From Tectiglobus sp965223355 (GTDB lineage: Bacteria; Pseudomonadota; Alphaproteobacteria; Rhizobiales; Hyphomicrobiaceae): a DNA stretch of 64,000 nt. This document shows positions 35,387 to 44,225 of this stretch, one piece after another; the first letter of the stretch is position 1, and every line of letters begins with the position of its first letter. The notes beneath the pieces are model-generated. The model had not been told where the DNA came from. It did not search any database and worked only from the letters and a program-made list of their open reading frames with translations. The DNA lies in contig CBDCWE010000003.1 of NCBI GenBank assembly GCA_965223355.1, forward strand, positions 2,108,001 through 2,172,000. Reading direction: 5' to 3'. Position numbers and translations under genes: made by a program.

Positions 35387-36331
35387 ATGCCGAAAGCATT
35401 TGTCGGCGCCAGACAAACGACTTTGGCTCGAGAAATCGAGCTGGCTGGCGTGGGGGTACATAGCGGAGCACCAGTTAATCTGGTGCTCCATCCGGCGGAA
35501 GCAGATACCGGCATCCGCTTTATGGTCACCAAGCGCGGCCGCATTGTTGCAGAAATCGATGCCGATGTTGCCAACGTCAAGAACCTGACGTTGTGCACCG
35601 TGATTGGCGATGAAATCGGCACCACCGTCGGCACCGTCGAACACCTGCTTGCTGCGCTGCGCGGCTTGGCCGTCGATAACTGCTACATCGAAATCGACGG
35701 CAAAGAGGTGCCGATCATGGACGGCAGCTCGGCCCAGTTTGTCGACGCCATTGATGAAGTTGGGTTGCGCCACCTGCCCGCACCACGAAAGTTCGTCAAG
35801 GTTCTCAAACCGATTCGGATCGAGGACAGCGATTGCTGGGCGGAACTCAGCCCGCATGCCGGTTTTCACCTTGATGTCGAAATCGACTTCGCAACCCCGA
35901 TCATCGGCCGTCAGCGTTTGGCCTACGAGATGACGCCGGGTGTGTTTCGCAATGAGCTCTCGCGGGCACGCACGTTCGGCTTCATGAGCGATGTTGAAAA
36001 GCTCTGGAAGGCCGGCCTTGCGCTCGGTGCATCGCTCGACAACTCGGTGGCGATTGGCGATAACAAGGTGATCAATCCCGGCGGCCTGCGCTATCGACAG
36101 GAATTCGTGCGCCACAAGATGCTCGACGCGGTTGGTGATCTGTCATTGGCTGGGCTGCCGATGCTGTGCAAATTCCGTTCCGTCAGGGGCGGGCACCGCC
36201 TGAACGCGCATGCGCTGCAAGCCCTGCTGCAGGATAGATCGGCATGGACGACGGTCCAGGCGCCAGGCGTTCGCGACCTGCCTGTCCCGCAACAGCAGCC
36301 GACACCGTGGGCGATCGCTGTTGGCAAGTGA
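35387..36331 (+). CDS. lpxC: UDP-3-O-acyl-N-acetylglucosamine deacetylase
   Basis: 314 residues from ATG 35387 after GAGGGACGGGG; a TTG frame starts at 35360. The committed, zinc-dependent step of lipid A synthesis. Zinc ligands are His86 (TVEHLLAALRG), His243 and Asp247 (FVRHKMLDAVGD), with the general acid-base region GGHRLNAHAL (His270). SRARTFGFMSDVEKL is the family's substrate-passage motif. Following ftsZ is the usual place. Confidence 0.97.
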   Translation: MPKAFVGARQTTLAREIELAGVGVHSGAPVNLVLHPAEADTGIRFMVTKRGRIVAEIDADVANVKNLTLCTVIGDEIGTTVGTVEHLLAALRGLAVDNCYIEIDGKEVPIMDGSSAQFVDAIDEVGLRHLPAPRKFVKVLKPIRIEDSDCWAELSPHAGFHLDVEIDFATPIIGRQRLAYEMTPGVFRNELSRARTFGFMSDVEKLWKAGLALGASLDNSVAIGDNKVINPGGLRYRQEFVRHKMLDAVGDLSLAGLPMLCKFRSVRGGHRLNAHALQALLQDRSAWTTVQAPGVRDLPVPQQQPTPWAIAVGK

Positions 36332-36383
36332 CGGCGCCTGCAAGTGCTGATCCGTCGCCGCGGGATCACGGACAACCACACGA

Positions 36384-36539
36384 AGCTCTGAACACGTCCG
36401 AGGTCCAGGGGTCCAACCCCTGGTCGGGGAGCGTGAGGGGCTGAAAGCCCCTCATCGATCGCCGCCGAGCGGCGACATGTTAAGAGCGCGGCCGTTGCCG
36501 ATCCCGCCAAAGGGCATTGCCCTTTGGAAACCTGAGACC
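36384..36539. repeat. Family B multi-hairpin element, copy 5
   Basis: Left terminal variant (CTCTGAACACGTCCGAGGTC), then all five hairpin modules (CCAGGGGTC/AACCCCTGG imperfect, TGAGGGGCT/AGCCCCTCA, ATCGCCGC/GCGGCGAC, the weak TTAAGAGC region, CCAAAGGGCA/TGCCCTTTGG) and a right terminus cut off at CCTGAGACCAC by family A copy 2. Confidence 0.87.
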
Positions 36540-36677
36540 ACTAGAGCAACCCGCCTTTAGTCGGAATCGGAAGATTCCGACTAAAGGCGGAAAGTTGCTC
36601 TATTCTAAGGTGGCGATCATCTTTGTGCTTTAAGTCGAAACCGCTATTGCGGTTCCGACTTAAAGCACGATGATCTA
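36538..36677. repeat. Family A palindromic element, copy 2 (inverted)
   Basis: Complete copy in opposite orientation to copy 1, with the second palindrome first (CCGCCTTTAGTCGGAATC) and the 20-bp-stem palindrome last. TA flanks both ends (CACTAGAG..GATCTAAT). Its right end supplies the TAG stop (36675-36677, complement) of the Amidase_2 gene. A few compensating changes keep the stems paired (for example AGTTGG/CCAACT becomes AGTCGA/TCCGACT-like). Confidence 0.9.
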
Positions 36678-37406
36678 ATGGTCGGCCGCATTTGCGCACG
36701 TTGCCCGCGACAGGCGTGTCAATGTCGCGCCTTCGTAGCTGGCGCGGTCGGTTTGCAAGTCGCCGTGGCCGTAAACCTGATCGCACGCGATGCCAAAGCG
36801 TTTCTGGATGGCGTGAACCAGTGCCAGGCCGGCCCGCAATTGCGCGGGTGTGATGTATTCACCGCCACATCGGCCCCAACGCCGCCAATTCGGTCGCAAC
36901 AGCGGATCGCATCCCCCGATCAGTGAAATGCCGATAGTGTTGCCCGACCACAGGTGACTGGCTGTCGGGCGTCGCTGCGGATGATGCGACGACTTGATAT
37001 GGTTGGTGCGCATGGTCAATGGCGCGCCTTGGGCGATGCCGCCGCCACGACCGAGGTAGAAGTGGTAGCCGTAAACATGCCCACCACGGCTGAAGTCCGG
37101 ACGATGGCCGTAATCAACAACCTCCAACACCGGCTGCACAGTGGTGTAGTGAACCACAATCGCCACCGGCTTGTTCTTGCGCTTTGACCCCGTCACCGAA
37201 TAGCGCGCATTCGGATCTGCCCAATAGGCAATCTCATAACCCGGCACCTCGAGACGATCTTCCGGTGTGGCATGTGCGGCCCACTCAGGCGGCGGCAGGA
37301 TGGCTGCAAGTCGCGCGCGGCCATCGAGTTCCATCCACAGCATCGGTAGGCCCACAAAGATTGCGAGTGAACCAATGCTGAAATAACTGGCGGTCGTGCG
37401 TATCAT
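36675..37406 (-). CDS. Membrane-anchored Amidase_2-type amidase
   Basis: 243 residues: an N-terminal hydrophobic anchor (about 9-26) and an N-acetylmuramoyl-L-alanine amidase/PGRP-type domain. His86 (VVHYTT) and the late YGHGDLQTDR carry zinc-ligand-type residues. Likely cleaves amide bonds in periplasmic peptidoglycan or its fragments. The C-terminus ends at a stop codon formed by family A copy 2, so the original tail may differ. Confidence 0.85.
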   Translation of the reverse strand: MIRTTASYFSIGSLAIFVGLPMLWMELDGRARLAAILPPPEWAAHATPEDRLEVPGYEIAYWADPNARYSVTGSKRKNKPVAIVVHYTTVQPVLEVVDYGHRPDFSRGGHVYGYHFYLGRGGGIAQGAPLTMRTNHIKSSHHPQRRPTASHLWSGNTIGISLIGGCDPLLRPNWRRWGRCGGEYITPAQLRAGLALVHAIQKRFGIACDQVYGHGDLQTDRASYEGATLTRLSRATCANAADH

Positions 37407-37433
37407 CGCGACCCGGTGTTTGACTACAATGCG

Positions 37434-37518
37434 CTAGATCATCGTGCTTTAAGTTGGAACCGCTATTGCGGTTCCAACTTAAAGCACAAAGATGATCGCC
37501 ACTTTAGAGGCGAGCAAT
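37434..37518. repeat. Family A palindromic element, copy 3 (first half)
   Basis: Left terminus TAGATCATCG, the complete 20-bp-stem palindrome, the spacer GATCGCCACTTTAGAGG and then GAGCAATA; the second palindrome is missing. TA is present at both ends even of this short form. It lies upstream of the Amidase_2 gene start. Confidence 0.88.
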
Positions 37519-37639
37519 AACGGTGCTTCGTTCAATGCTTCGTTCAATCAGGTTTACGTCGGAGCATAGCCGCTGGAGATGGCGACGTCGCGGCCGAGTC
37601 GTGGCGAACATTGTATCGCTCTGTACATGGAGACTTTCA

Positions 37640-37690
37640 GATCGGGCAGATCGGGCAGATCGGGCAGATCGGGCAGACCAGGCAGACCGA
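37640..37690. repeat. 9-bp tandem repeat
   Basis: The unit ATCGGGCAG is repeated four times with the same phase and twice more with changes (ACCAGGCAG, ACCGAGCTC-like). As 9 is a multiple of 3 it could be read as protein, but no gene-like frame surrounds it. The rest of 37519-37866 shows nothing. Confidence 0.7.
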
Positions 37691-37866
37691 GCTCGGACCA
37701 CCCCGCTCGCCGGCCCGGCCTGGGTGTCAGCGCCGACGTGCCGACCTCCGCCAACGGCCGACCTCTTCAGCATTGGCATTTGAGTGAGCAGCAGATCTCC
37801 GTTCACTGAACCTAGGTCAGCGATCTCAAGTCAAAGTCATCCAAGCAGCTGGCGCCGTTAAGGACG

Positions 37867-37978
37867 AAGCTCTGGCCAAGTCCGAGGTCCAGGGGATCAT
37901 CCCCTGGTCGGGGTGTTTGAGGGGCGGACAAGCCCCTCAAGGATCGCCGCAACGCGGCGATTGGTTGAGGGCGCCGAC
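37867..37978. repeat. Family B multi-hairpin element, copy 6 (partial)
   Basis: Left terminal variant (CTCTGGCCAAGTCCGAGGTC), then CCAGGGGAT/ATCCCCTGG, a TGAGGGGC/GCCCCTCA stem and ATCGCCGC/GCGGCGAT. It is cut after GGTTGAGGGCGC, directly at the 3' end of the cytochrome c gene. Confidence 0.85.
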
Positions 37979-38386
37979 CTATTCCGCTTTCGCGTTTTCC
38001 TTGAGAAAAGCGATAACGTCCGCGCGATCCTGCTCGTCCTTCAGTTTCAGACGCATATTGCCGTTCTTGCCGGCGCGCGACTTGGTGAACTTGAGCGGAT
38101 TTGTCAGATACTCATCGAGTAGCTTTTCATCCCAGACGACATCGCCCTCTGCGATCTTCTTGAACGCCTTCGAGTACTTGAACTTTTCGATCGAACCAAG
38201 CTTGCGCCCAATGATGCCGATCAGATGCGGACCAAGCTTCTTCTTATCCTTGTTGTAATAATGGCAGGCGGCACAGCGGCCGAATACCTTCTTGCCTGCC
38301 TTTGCGTCACCTTCCGCGGCTCGGGCTGCAAACGGGGGCCCCACGAGAAGTGTGGCCAATACCAGACCGCCAATAATCGTTCTCAT
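37979..38386 (-). CDS. Class I cytochrome c, exported
   Basis: 135 residues from ATG 38386, with GGAGCAACG upstream; an in-frame start at 38473 lacks support. Signal peptide (ends RAAEG, about residue 22). Haem c site CAACH, and an axial Met candidate in GNMRLKL. Similar to soluble cytochrome c of the c2/c550 type, acting as a periplasmic electron carrier. It diverges from the sulfide-dehydrogenase genes and may accept their electrons. Confidence 0.88.
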   Translation of the reverse strand: MRTIIGGLVLATLLVGPPFAARAAEGDAKAGKKVFGRCAACHYYNKDKKKLGPHLIGIIGRKLGSIEKFKYSKAFKKIAEGDVVWDEKLLDEYLTNPLKFTKSRAGKNGNMRLKLKDEQDRADVIAFLKENAKAE

Positions 38387-38811
38387 TCGTTCGTTGCTCC
38401 CTCGACTGGTTCTGCCTTCGACTGCGGTCGTCCGCGATGGATTACACGACATACATGATCCATCATGACCCATGCAATAAGTGCAATGTCATAGCGTCGA
38501 TTTGCGGCGCGTACTTACCGTATTGCCGCGACTTTTTCGCGATCGATCGTCGAGGCTGGCGCGTGCCGGTCGCCACGATCAGATTTTCCACCGCATGTGC
38601 GCTATCGCGCATCACCGGGCCGCGGTCAAGCCACACGATCGCGTGCACCGATGGCCGTGGCTACGGCCGGGCCTCGTTGCACCCCAACATCGCCACCTCA
38701 TTCTCATCACAAAGAAACAACGACGTGATCGGATAGTTCTTGATATTCAATAATTCGCATGTTTTCATTTGATCAGTATCGGGCAGCTGAATTCGAACGA
38801 AGGGCCAGGCG
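38387..38811. other. Divergent intergenic region between cytochrome genes
   Basis: 425 bases, expected to hold promoters for both the minus-strand cytochrome and the plus-strand sulfide-oxidation genes. I could not pick out defined boxes. Open frames here are not convincing. Confidence 0.45.
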
Positions 38812-39135
38812 TTGACCTCACGCATCCGAATTTCACGCGCTGCACTCATGATTTCCGGCGCCCTGGCTGTGGTCTCACCCGCGCGGGCCGAGGACATCGC
38901 CCTGGGCGAATATCTGTCCGGTCAATGCACCACCTGTCATCAATTGTCCGGCGCCAACAAAGGGATCCCATCGATTGTCGGATGGGATCAGGAATCGTTC
39001 ATCTCCGCGCTCAAAGCCTACAAGAAAAAAGAGCGTGAAAACAAGGTGATGCAGAACATCACCAATGCCTTGAGCAACCAGGACGTTGCTGCCCTTGCAG
39101 CATACTTCGCGACGATCAAACCGCAACAAGACTAA
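38812..39135 (+). CDS. fccA: Flavocytochrome c sulfide dehydrogenase, monohaem cytochrome subunit
   Basis: 107 residues: a signal peptide (ends ARA, about 26), one haem c site CTTCHQ and an axial Met candidate in NKVMQNIT. Sequence and position just before the flavoprotein (31 bases) point to the FccA subunit, which passes electrons from sulfide to a cytochrome. Some FccA proteins have two haems; this one has one. Confidence 0.85.
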   Translation: MTSRIRISRAALMISGALAVVSPARAEDIALGEYLSGQCTTCHQLSGANKGIPSIVGWDQESFISALKAYKKKERENKVMQNITNALSNQDVAALAAYFATIKPQQD

Positions 39136-39165
39136 CGCGAATTCAGTCAGCCAGAAGGAGGAAAT

Positions 39166-40440
39166 GTGATGACCAAAGTATCCCGTCGCAGCTTCAACCA
39201 GGCCCTCGGAGCCGGTGTTGCAACCGGCGCGCTTGGCTTCCCCTTCGTTGCCCGTGCTGCCAATCCCAAGGTCGTCGTCATCGGCGGCGGCGCCGGTGGC
39301 GGCACCGCGGCGCGCTACATTGCCAAGGACTCCAAGGGCGCGATCGACGTGACGTTGATCGAGCCATCCAAGACGTACTACACCTGCTTCTTCTCGAACC
39401 TCTACCTCGGTGGCTTCCGCAGTTACGCCTCGATCGGCCACACCTATGAAACGATGGCATCGCAGGGCGTCGGCGTCGTTCACGACTGGGCCGAAAGCAT
39501 CGATCGCGACAACAAGACGGTGCACCTCGCATCCGGCGCCAAGGTTGCCTACGACCGCCTGGTCGTCTCGCCGGGCATCGATATCAAGTATGACTCCATA
39601 CCCGGCTATTCGGTCGAAGCCTCAGCCAAGATGCCGCACGCCTGGAAATCCGGCACCCAGGTCCAGGTCCTCAAGGCGATGGTCGAGAACATGAAGGACG
39701 GCGGCACCTTCGTCATGGTTCCCCCGCCCAATCCATTTCGCTGTCCGCCGGGTCCCTATGAGCGCATTTCGATGATCGCGCATCTGCTCAAGCAAAGGAA
39801 CCCGAAGGCCAAAATCGTGGTTCTCGACCCCAAGGAGAAATTCTCCAAACAGGCGCTGTTCCAGGAGGCCTGGCAAAACCACTACGGCGAGATGATCGAG
39901 TGGTTGCCGGCCTCGATCACCGGCGGCGTCACGATGGTCGATGCCGCCAACATGATCATCAAAACCGACGGTGAGGAACTCAAAGCCGATGCCGCGTCGG
40001 TGGTGCCGGCCCAGACCGCCGGGCGCATCGCGCACAAGGCAGGTTTGACCAACGACAAGGGCTGGTGCCCGATCGTTCCCAAGACCATGCAGTCGAAGGT
40101 CGACGAAAACATTCACGTCCTCGGGGATGCCTCCATCGCCTCGGCCATGCCGAAGTCCGGCTTTTCTGCCAACAGCCAGGCCAAGGTCGTGGCCATGGCC
40201 GTTCGCGGCGCGCTGACCGGTTCGCGGACCTTCGATCCGCGCTTTGCCAACACGTGCTGGAGCCTTGTCGCCACCAATGACGGCATCAAGGTTGGTGCTG
40301 CTTACAAAGCTGGTGCCGAAAAGATCGAAGTGACCAGCAAGTTCATTTCGAAGACCGGCGAAGATGCTGATATGCGCAAGCAGACCTACGAGGAATCGGT
40401 CGGCTGGTATGCCGGCATCACCAAGGACATCTTCGGCTAA
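39166..40440 (+). CDS. fccB: Flavocytochrome c sulfide dehydrogenase, flavoprotein subunit
   Basis: 424 residues, ATG at 39169 or GTG at 39166 after AGGAGGAAA. A twin-arginine signal (VSRRSFNQALGAG) ends at ARA, about 30. FAD Rossmann motif VVVIGGGAGGGTAARYI (about 34-50). The redox disulfide cysteines of the family are present in NPFRCPPGPYER and NTCWSLV. It oxidises sulfide to sulfur or polysulfide in the periplasm. Followed 85 bases later by an MBL-fold gene. Confidence 0.93.
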   Translation: MMTKVSRRSFNQALGAGVATGALGFPFVARAANPKVVVIGGGAGGGTAARYIAKDSKGAIDVTLIEPSKTYYTCFFSNLYLGGFRSYASIGHTYETMASQGVGVVHDWAESIDRDNKTVHLASGAKVAYDRLVVSPGIDIKYDSIPGYSVEASAKMPHAWKSGTQVQVLKAMVENMKDGGTFVMVPPPNPFRCPPGPYERISMIAHLLKQRNPKAKIVVLDPKEKFSKQALFQEAWQNHYGEMIEWLPASITGGVTMVDAANMIIKTDGEELKADAASVVPAQTAGRIAHKAGLTNDKGWCPIVPKTMQSKVDENIHVLGDASIASAMPKSGFSANSQAKVVAMAVRGALTGSRTFDPRFANTCWSLVATNDGIKVGAAYKAGAEKIEVTSKFISKTGEDADMRKQTYEESVGWYAGITKDIFG

Positions 40441-40525
40441 GCCGGGATCGCCGACCAGCGATGGGCGGATCAGTGCAGCAGCGCGGGTCTGCCCGAACGC
40501 ATTGAACCACATGAGGACGCCCGAC

Positions 40526-41476
40526 ATGGCGAAGCTTGGAGTAACCCGCCGCACGCTGCTGCACGCCACATTGGCCGCCGGGGCCACCGGGGCCGCCGGC
40601 ATGTTCGCTGCAGCAAACCGCAAAGTCCGGGCAGCCGAGCCCAAGTCGATCACGCTTGGTGCGTTTAAGATTACGATATTCAGCGACGGCCACCTCAATC
40701 TGCCGGCGACGATGTTCGCGCCCAAGATTGCCGGGACCGAACGCACCAAGGCGCTGGCACAGGCCGGCCAGGTCGGAGACACGATCAAGTCGCCTTTGAA
40801 CGTGACCCTCATTGAGACGGACGAGCACAAGATCCTGGTCGACGTCGGCTCCGGTCCGCGCTTCATGGACACGGCCGGCAGACTGAGCGAAGCACTGAAC
40901 GGGGCGGGCGTTGATGCGCACGCTATTACGCATGTGGTCTACACACACGCGCACCCCGATCATGTCTGGGGCACCGTCGACGACTTCGACGAACTGAGTT
41001 TCCCCGACGCCAAGTATGTCATCTCTGACAACGAGTGGAATTTCTGGATGTCGAACGATGTCCTCACCAGACTTCCAACTGAGCAACACGGTTTCGCGGT
41101 CGGCGCCCAGCGCAATCTCAGGGCCGCCAAGAACCACTTGTCGACCGTCAAACCCGGCACCGAGTTGATGCCGGGCCTCGCCGTGATCGATACCTCCGGC
41201 CACACACCCGGCCACATCTCGCTGCAAGTCGGCGACGGCAAGGACAGCTTGGTGGTGCTCGGCGATGCGCTGACGCATCCGGTCATATCGTTCCAGCATC
41301 CGGACTGGCAGCCGGCAACCGATCAGGACCAGGACAAGGCGGTGGCAACCCGCAAACGGCTGCTCGATCGGCTGGCAACAGATGGCAGCCGGTTGATCGG
41401 CTACCACTTGCCGGCGCCCGGCTTCGGGCGCGTCGCCAAACGGGGAACCGGTTTCGCGTTCGAGCCTCTCGCTTAG
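40526..41476 (+). CDS. Exported metallo-beta-lactamase-fold hydrolase
   Basis: 316 residues from ATG 40526 after GAGG; ATG 40511 is in frame. A twin-arginine-like N-terminus (TRRTLLHATL, 7-16) ends near VRAAEP. The zinc motif HAHPDH is at 141-146, with later ligands in SGHTPGH, GDALTHP and GYHLP. It resembles SoxH-type proteins seen near sulfur-oxidation genes. The substrate is uncertain, perhaps a persulfide or thioester, inferred from its position after fccB. Confidence 0.82.
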   Translation: MAKLGVTRRTLLHATLAAGATGAAGMFAAANRKVRAAEPKSITLGAFKITIFSDGHLNLPATMFAPKIAGTERTKALAQAGQVGDTIKSPLNVTLIETDEHKILVDVGSGPRFMDTAGRLSEALNGAGVDAHAITHVVYTHAHPDHVWGTVDDFDELSFPDAKYVISDNEWNFWMSNDVLTRLPTEQHGFAVGAQRNLRAAKNHLSTVKPGTELMPGLAVIDTSGHTPGHISLQVGDGKDSLVVLGDALTHPVISFQHPDWQPATDQDQDKAVATRKRLLDRLATDGSRLIGYHLPAPGFGRVAKRGTGFAFEPLA

Positions 41477-41583
41477 ATCGCAACGGTGGGTGTTGACCAA
41501 CTCCGCCTTGATCGCGCTTCATTGTGGCCGACCGTAGGGCTGGCCGACGCAACGCAGGTTCGGCGCGATTTTCCGGAACCAAG

Positions 41584-43104
41584 ATGCTCCACCGACACGG
41601 CTTGAAACTGACGATTGCGGGTTTGTCGGCGGCCTGCGGCCTGGTCGTGGAGATCGTGGCGGGCCGCCTGATTGCGCCCTATCTCGGGATGTCGCTCTAC
41701 ACCTGGACGGCGATTATCTCGGTCGTGCTGGCCGGATTTTCGATCGGCCATTGGATTGGCGGGCACATTGCCGAACGCCGCCGCTACGAAGCCATCAGAC
41801 TGACGGCCGCAAGCTTGGCGCTTGCGGCCCTGTCGACGGCTGCCACCTTGGTGCTATTGCGGATCGCCGCGCCAGTTCTGATCGCCCTTGAATTCAATGC
41901 GGTTGTCACATCGCTGGCCGTTGCCTTGACGTTGTTCTTCTTGCCGAGCCTGTTCGTTGGCATTCCGTCGCCGGTGCTGACCAAAATCGCCATCGACCAA
42001 GATCCGCCGCATTTGATCGGCCGTACGATTGGCGGGTTTTACGCTGTCGGCGCCGTCGGCAGTATTGGCGGCACACTGGCCGCGGGCTATGTCTTCGTCT
42101 CATATCTCGGCGCGACGGCAACGTTGCTTGCGGTCGCAATCGTCTACCTGTGTCTCGCGTTGCTGTTGATCTGGTCGCAGCGGTGCGCCCAGCCGACACG
42201 CAACGCGATCGCAACACTGACGGTGATCGGCCTCACGGCCATCTTGCTCGGAGTTATCGGCGACAAGCTCAGGGCCTTTGCCGAACCTTGCCGCATTGGC
42301 AGCGCCTACTATTGCATTCGCATTGTCGACCAGTCCGCCGCCGTTGGTGCGCCGGCCCGCGCAATGGTCCTCGACCATCTCGGCCACGGCATCAACGTTC
42401 GTGATAAGCCCCAGACCCTGGTCTCGCCCTATGTCGAACTGCACGACATCCTGGCCCGCATCCATAGCGGCAGACGTTCACCGTTCGAAGTGTTCTTCAT
42501 TGGCGGCGGCGCCTATACGCTGCCGCGCGCCTGGGCCGCCGCGCGTCGCGATGCCAAGTTGACCGTTGCCGAGATCGACCCCGAGGTGACCGACATCGCC
42601 GCGCGTGATCTTTGGCTGCCCAAGACCGGCAAGATCACGAGCATTCATGCCGATGCCCGCGTCGCGCTCGCCCGCGCGCCACCTCAAACATTCGATATCA
42701 TCGTCGGCGACGCGTTTCATGACATCGTGATCCCGGCGCACCTGGTGACCAAAGAGTTCTTTGCCGTGGTCCGATCGCGGCTGGCGGGCGACGGCATATA
42801 TCTGATGAACGTCGTTGATCACCGCGACCGGCCACGTCTGGCGTTGTCAATTTTGTCGGCAATCAAACAGTCGTTTGATCACGTCGAACTGTGGCAGGCC
42901 AATCAAACCGGCCGGCGCGCGACGTTCGTGCTGGCAGGCCTCGCCCGACCGACACCCTATCCGGCCTTGCCGTCACGCCATTCACCCGGCATCCGCTTCG
43001 TCAGGATCGCCCAGCTGCGCATCGATGAGCTTGCCGAAGCCTTGCAACCGGTCATGCTGACGGATGACTTCGCCCCCGTTGATCGGTTGATCGGCGTCGA
43101 GTAG
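41584..43104 (+). CDS. Membrane-fused spermidine-synthase-like protein
   Basis: 506 residues from ATG 41584. About 215 residues hold six to seven helices (ITISVVLAGFSIGHWIGGHIAERR region near the start). A Rossmann methyltransferase-like domain follows with EVFFIGGGAYTLPRAWA and the acidic loop EIDPEV, typical of spermidine synthases. A fusion of MFS-like membrane part and spermidine-synthase fold is widespread and its product usually unknown. Polyamine synthesis is therefore not certain. Confidence 0.8.
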   Translation: MLHRHGLKLTIAGLSAACGLVVEIVAGRLIAPYLGMSLYTWTAIISVVLAGFSIGHWIGGHIAERRRYEAIRLTAASLALAALSTAATLVLLRIAAPVLIALEFNAVVTSLAVALTLFFLPSLFVGIPSPVLTKIAIDQDPPHLIGRTIGGFYAVGAVGSIGGTLAAGYVFVSYLGATATLLAVAIVYLCLALLLIWSQRCAQPTRNAIATLTVIGLTAILLGVIGDKLRAFAEPCRIGSAYYCIRIVDQSAAVGAPARAMVLDHLGHGINVRDKPQTLVSPYVELHDILARIHSGRRSPFEVFFIGGGAYTLPRAWAAARRDAKLTVAEIDPEVTDIAARDLWLPKTGKITSIHADARVALARAPPQTFDIIVGDAFHDIVIPAHLVTKEFFAVVRSRLAGDGIYLMNVVDHRDRPRLALSILSAIKQSFDHVELWQANQTGRRATFVLAGLARPTPYPALPSRHSPGIRFVRIAQLRIDELAEALQPVMLTDDFAPVDRLIGVE

Positions 43105-43500
43105 TGCCGTCGCGGAGCTGGACCCGCGCTGTCGCACGCGCAGCCAACGTGGCGCCGGTGCGCGAAGGTTTCATTTGCCGTTCTGTGCAGGTGCACGTGC
43201 ATGTGTACGCGAAGATGTTCCGGGTCTCAGCACGCCAGTGCCAACCCTGCAACGCTTGTTAAGACAACAGCTAGATCATCGTGCTTTAAGTTGGAACCGC
43301 TATTGCGGTTCCAACTTAAAGCACGATGATCGCCACTTTAGAGGCGAGCAACTTTCTGCCTTTATTCAGGATCGTTCCGATTCCGAATAAAGGCAGGTTG
43401 CTCTAAGACAGCGGCAAGGCGATGCGGGACGAGAAGCTGGCGTCCAACTGGCGGTTGAGATAGCCTCGGATGCACGAGTTGCCAGACAGTGGAGCCGCCT
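43105..43500. other. Intergenic region with one family A copy
   Basis: About 395 bases; only the family A element (43271-43408) is recognisable. A short alternating stretch (GTGCAGGTGCACGTGCATGT) at about 43186 is noted but not explained. Confidence 0.45.
43271..43408. repeat. Family A palindromic element, copy 4
   Basis: Complete copy with both palindromes and TA at both ends. Differs from copy 1 mainly by loss of an AAA after the first palindrome (GCACGATGATC instead of GCACAAAGATGATC), making its outer stem perfect, and one base in the second loop region. Confidence 0.9.
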
Positions 43501-44115
43501 ATGAAGCTTTATCAATCAATCGGTCCGAACCCATTTGTCGTTAAAATGTTCATTGCCGAGAAGGGCATCGATGTGCCGCGCGAGGAGGTCGACATCCGCG
43601 GCGGCAAGAACCGCGAAGCCGATTTCCTCAAGGTCAACCCGCGTGGCCAAAGCCCGGCGCTCGTCACCGACAGCGGCCAGCTGATCACCGAGATCACGGC
43701 GATTTGTGAGTACTTGGAGGAACTGCATCCGGCGCCGGCGCTGATCGGCACGACCGCGGAAGAGCGCGGCGAAACACGGATGTGGACGCGGCGCATCGAC
43801 CTTGGCATTTGCGAGCCGATGGCCAATGGTTTTCGCTACGGCGAAGGCATCGAGATGTTCCGACCGCGCATGCGGGTGCTGCCGGAGGCATCCGATGGCT
43901 TGAAGGCCTGCGCGCAAGACATCCTCGGCTGGCTCGACGGCCAGATGAGCGGCAAGACCTGGATTTGCGGTGAGCGCTTCACCCTGGCCGACATCGTGCT
44001 GTTCGGGTTTCTCGACTTCGGCAGCAATGTGGGTCAGACGATTAGCCCGGACCACAACAACATCGCGGCGCATTATGCGCGCTGCAAAGAGCGCCCGAGC
44101 GCCCAGGCGACTTAG
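43501..44115 (+). CDS. Glutathione S-transferase family protein
   Basis: 204 residues from ATG 43501; an in-frame start at 43489 adds four. N-terminal thioredoxin-fold (MKLYQSIGPNPFVVKMFIAE) with the ES-type glutathione motif position at LITEITAICEYLEE, then the helical C-terminal domain (FTLADIVLFGFLDF). Conjugates or reduces with glutathione; substrate unknown. The TAG stop (44113-44115) lies at the terminus of a truncated family A copy. Confidence 0.88.
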   Translation: MKLYQSIGPNPFVVKMFIAEKGIDVPREEVDIRGGKNREADFLKVNPRGQSPALVTDSGQLITEITAICEYLEELHPAPALIGTTAEERGETRMWTRRIDLGICEPMANGFRYGEGIEMFRPRMRVLPEASDGLKACAQDILGWLDGQMSGKTWICGERFTLADIVLFGFLDFGSNVGQTISPDHNNIAAHYARCKERPSAQAT

Positions 44116-44146
44116 AGCAACCTGCCTTTATTCGGAATCGGATCGA
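44114..44146. repeat. Family A palindromic element, copy 6 (one arm)
   Basis: TAGAGCAACCTGCCTTTATT followed by CGGAATCGGATCGATCC: one terminal inverted repeat and the first arm of the second palindrome in inverted orientation, then truncated into a family B element. The TAG forms the GST stop codon. Confidence 0.8.
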
Positions 44147-44225
44147 TCCCCGGTTGGCGATCCATGAGGGGCGGACAGCCCCTCATGGATCGCCGCAACG
44201 CGGCGATGGGTTAGGGCCGCGCCCT
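44147..44225. repeat. Family B multi-hairpin element, copy 7 (interrupted)
   Basis: A worn first module, TGAGGGGC/GCCCCTCA and ATCGCCGC/GCGGCGAT, then TTAGGGC/GCCCT; broken off at 44225, where the left end of the ISL3-like element begins. Confidence 0.75.
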
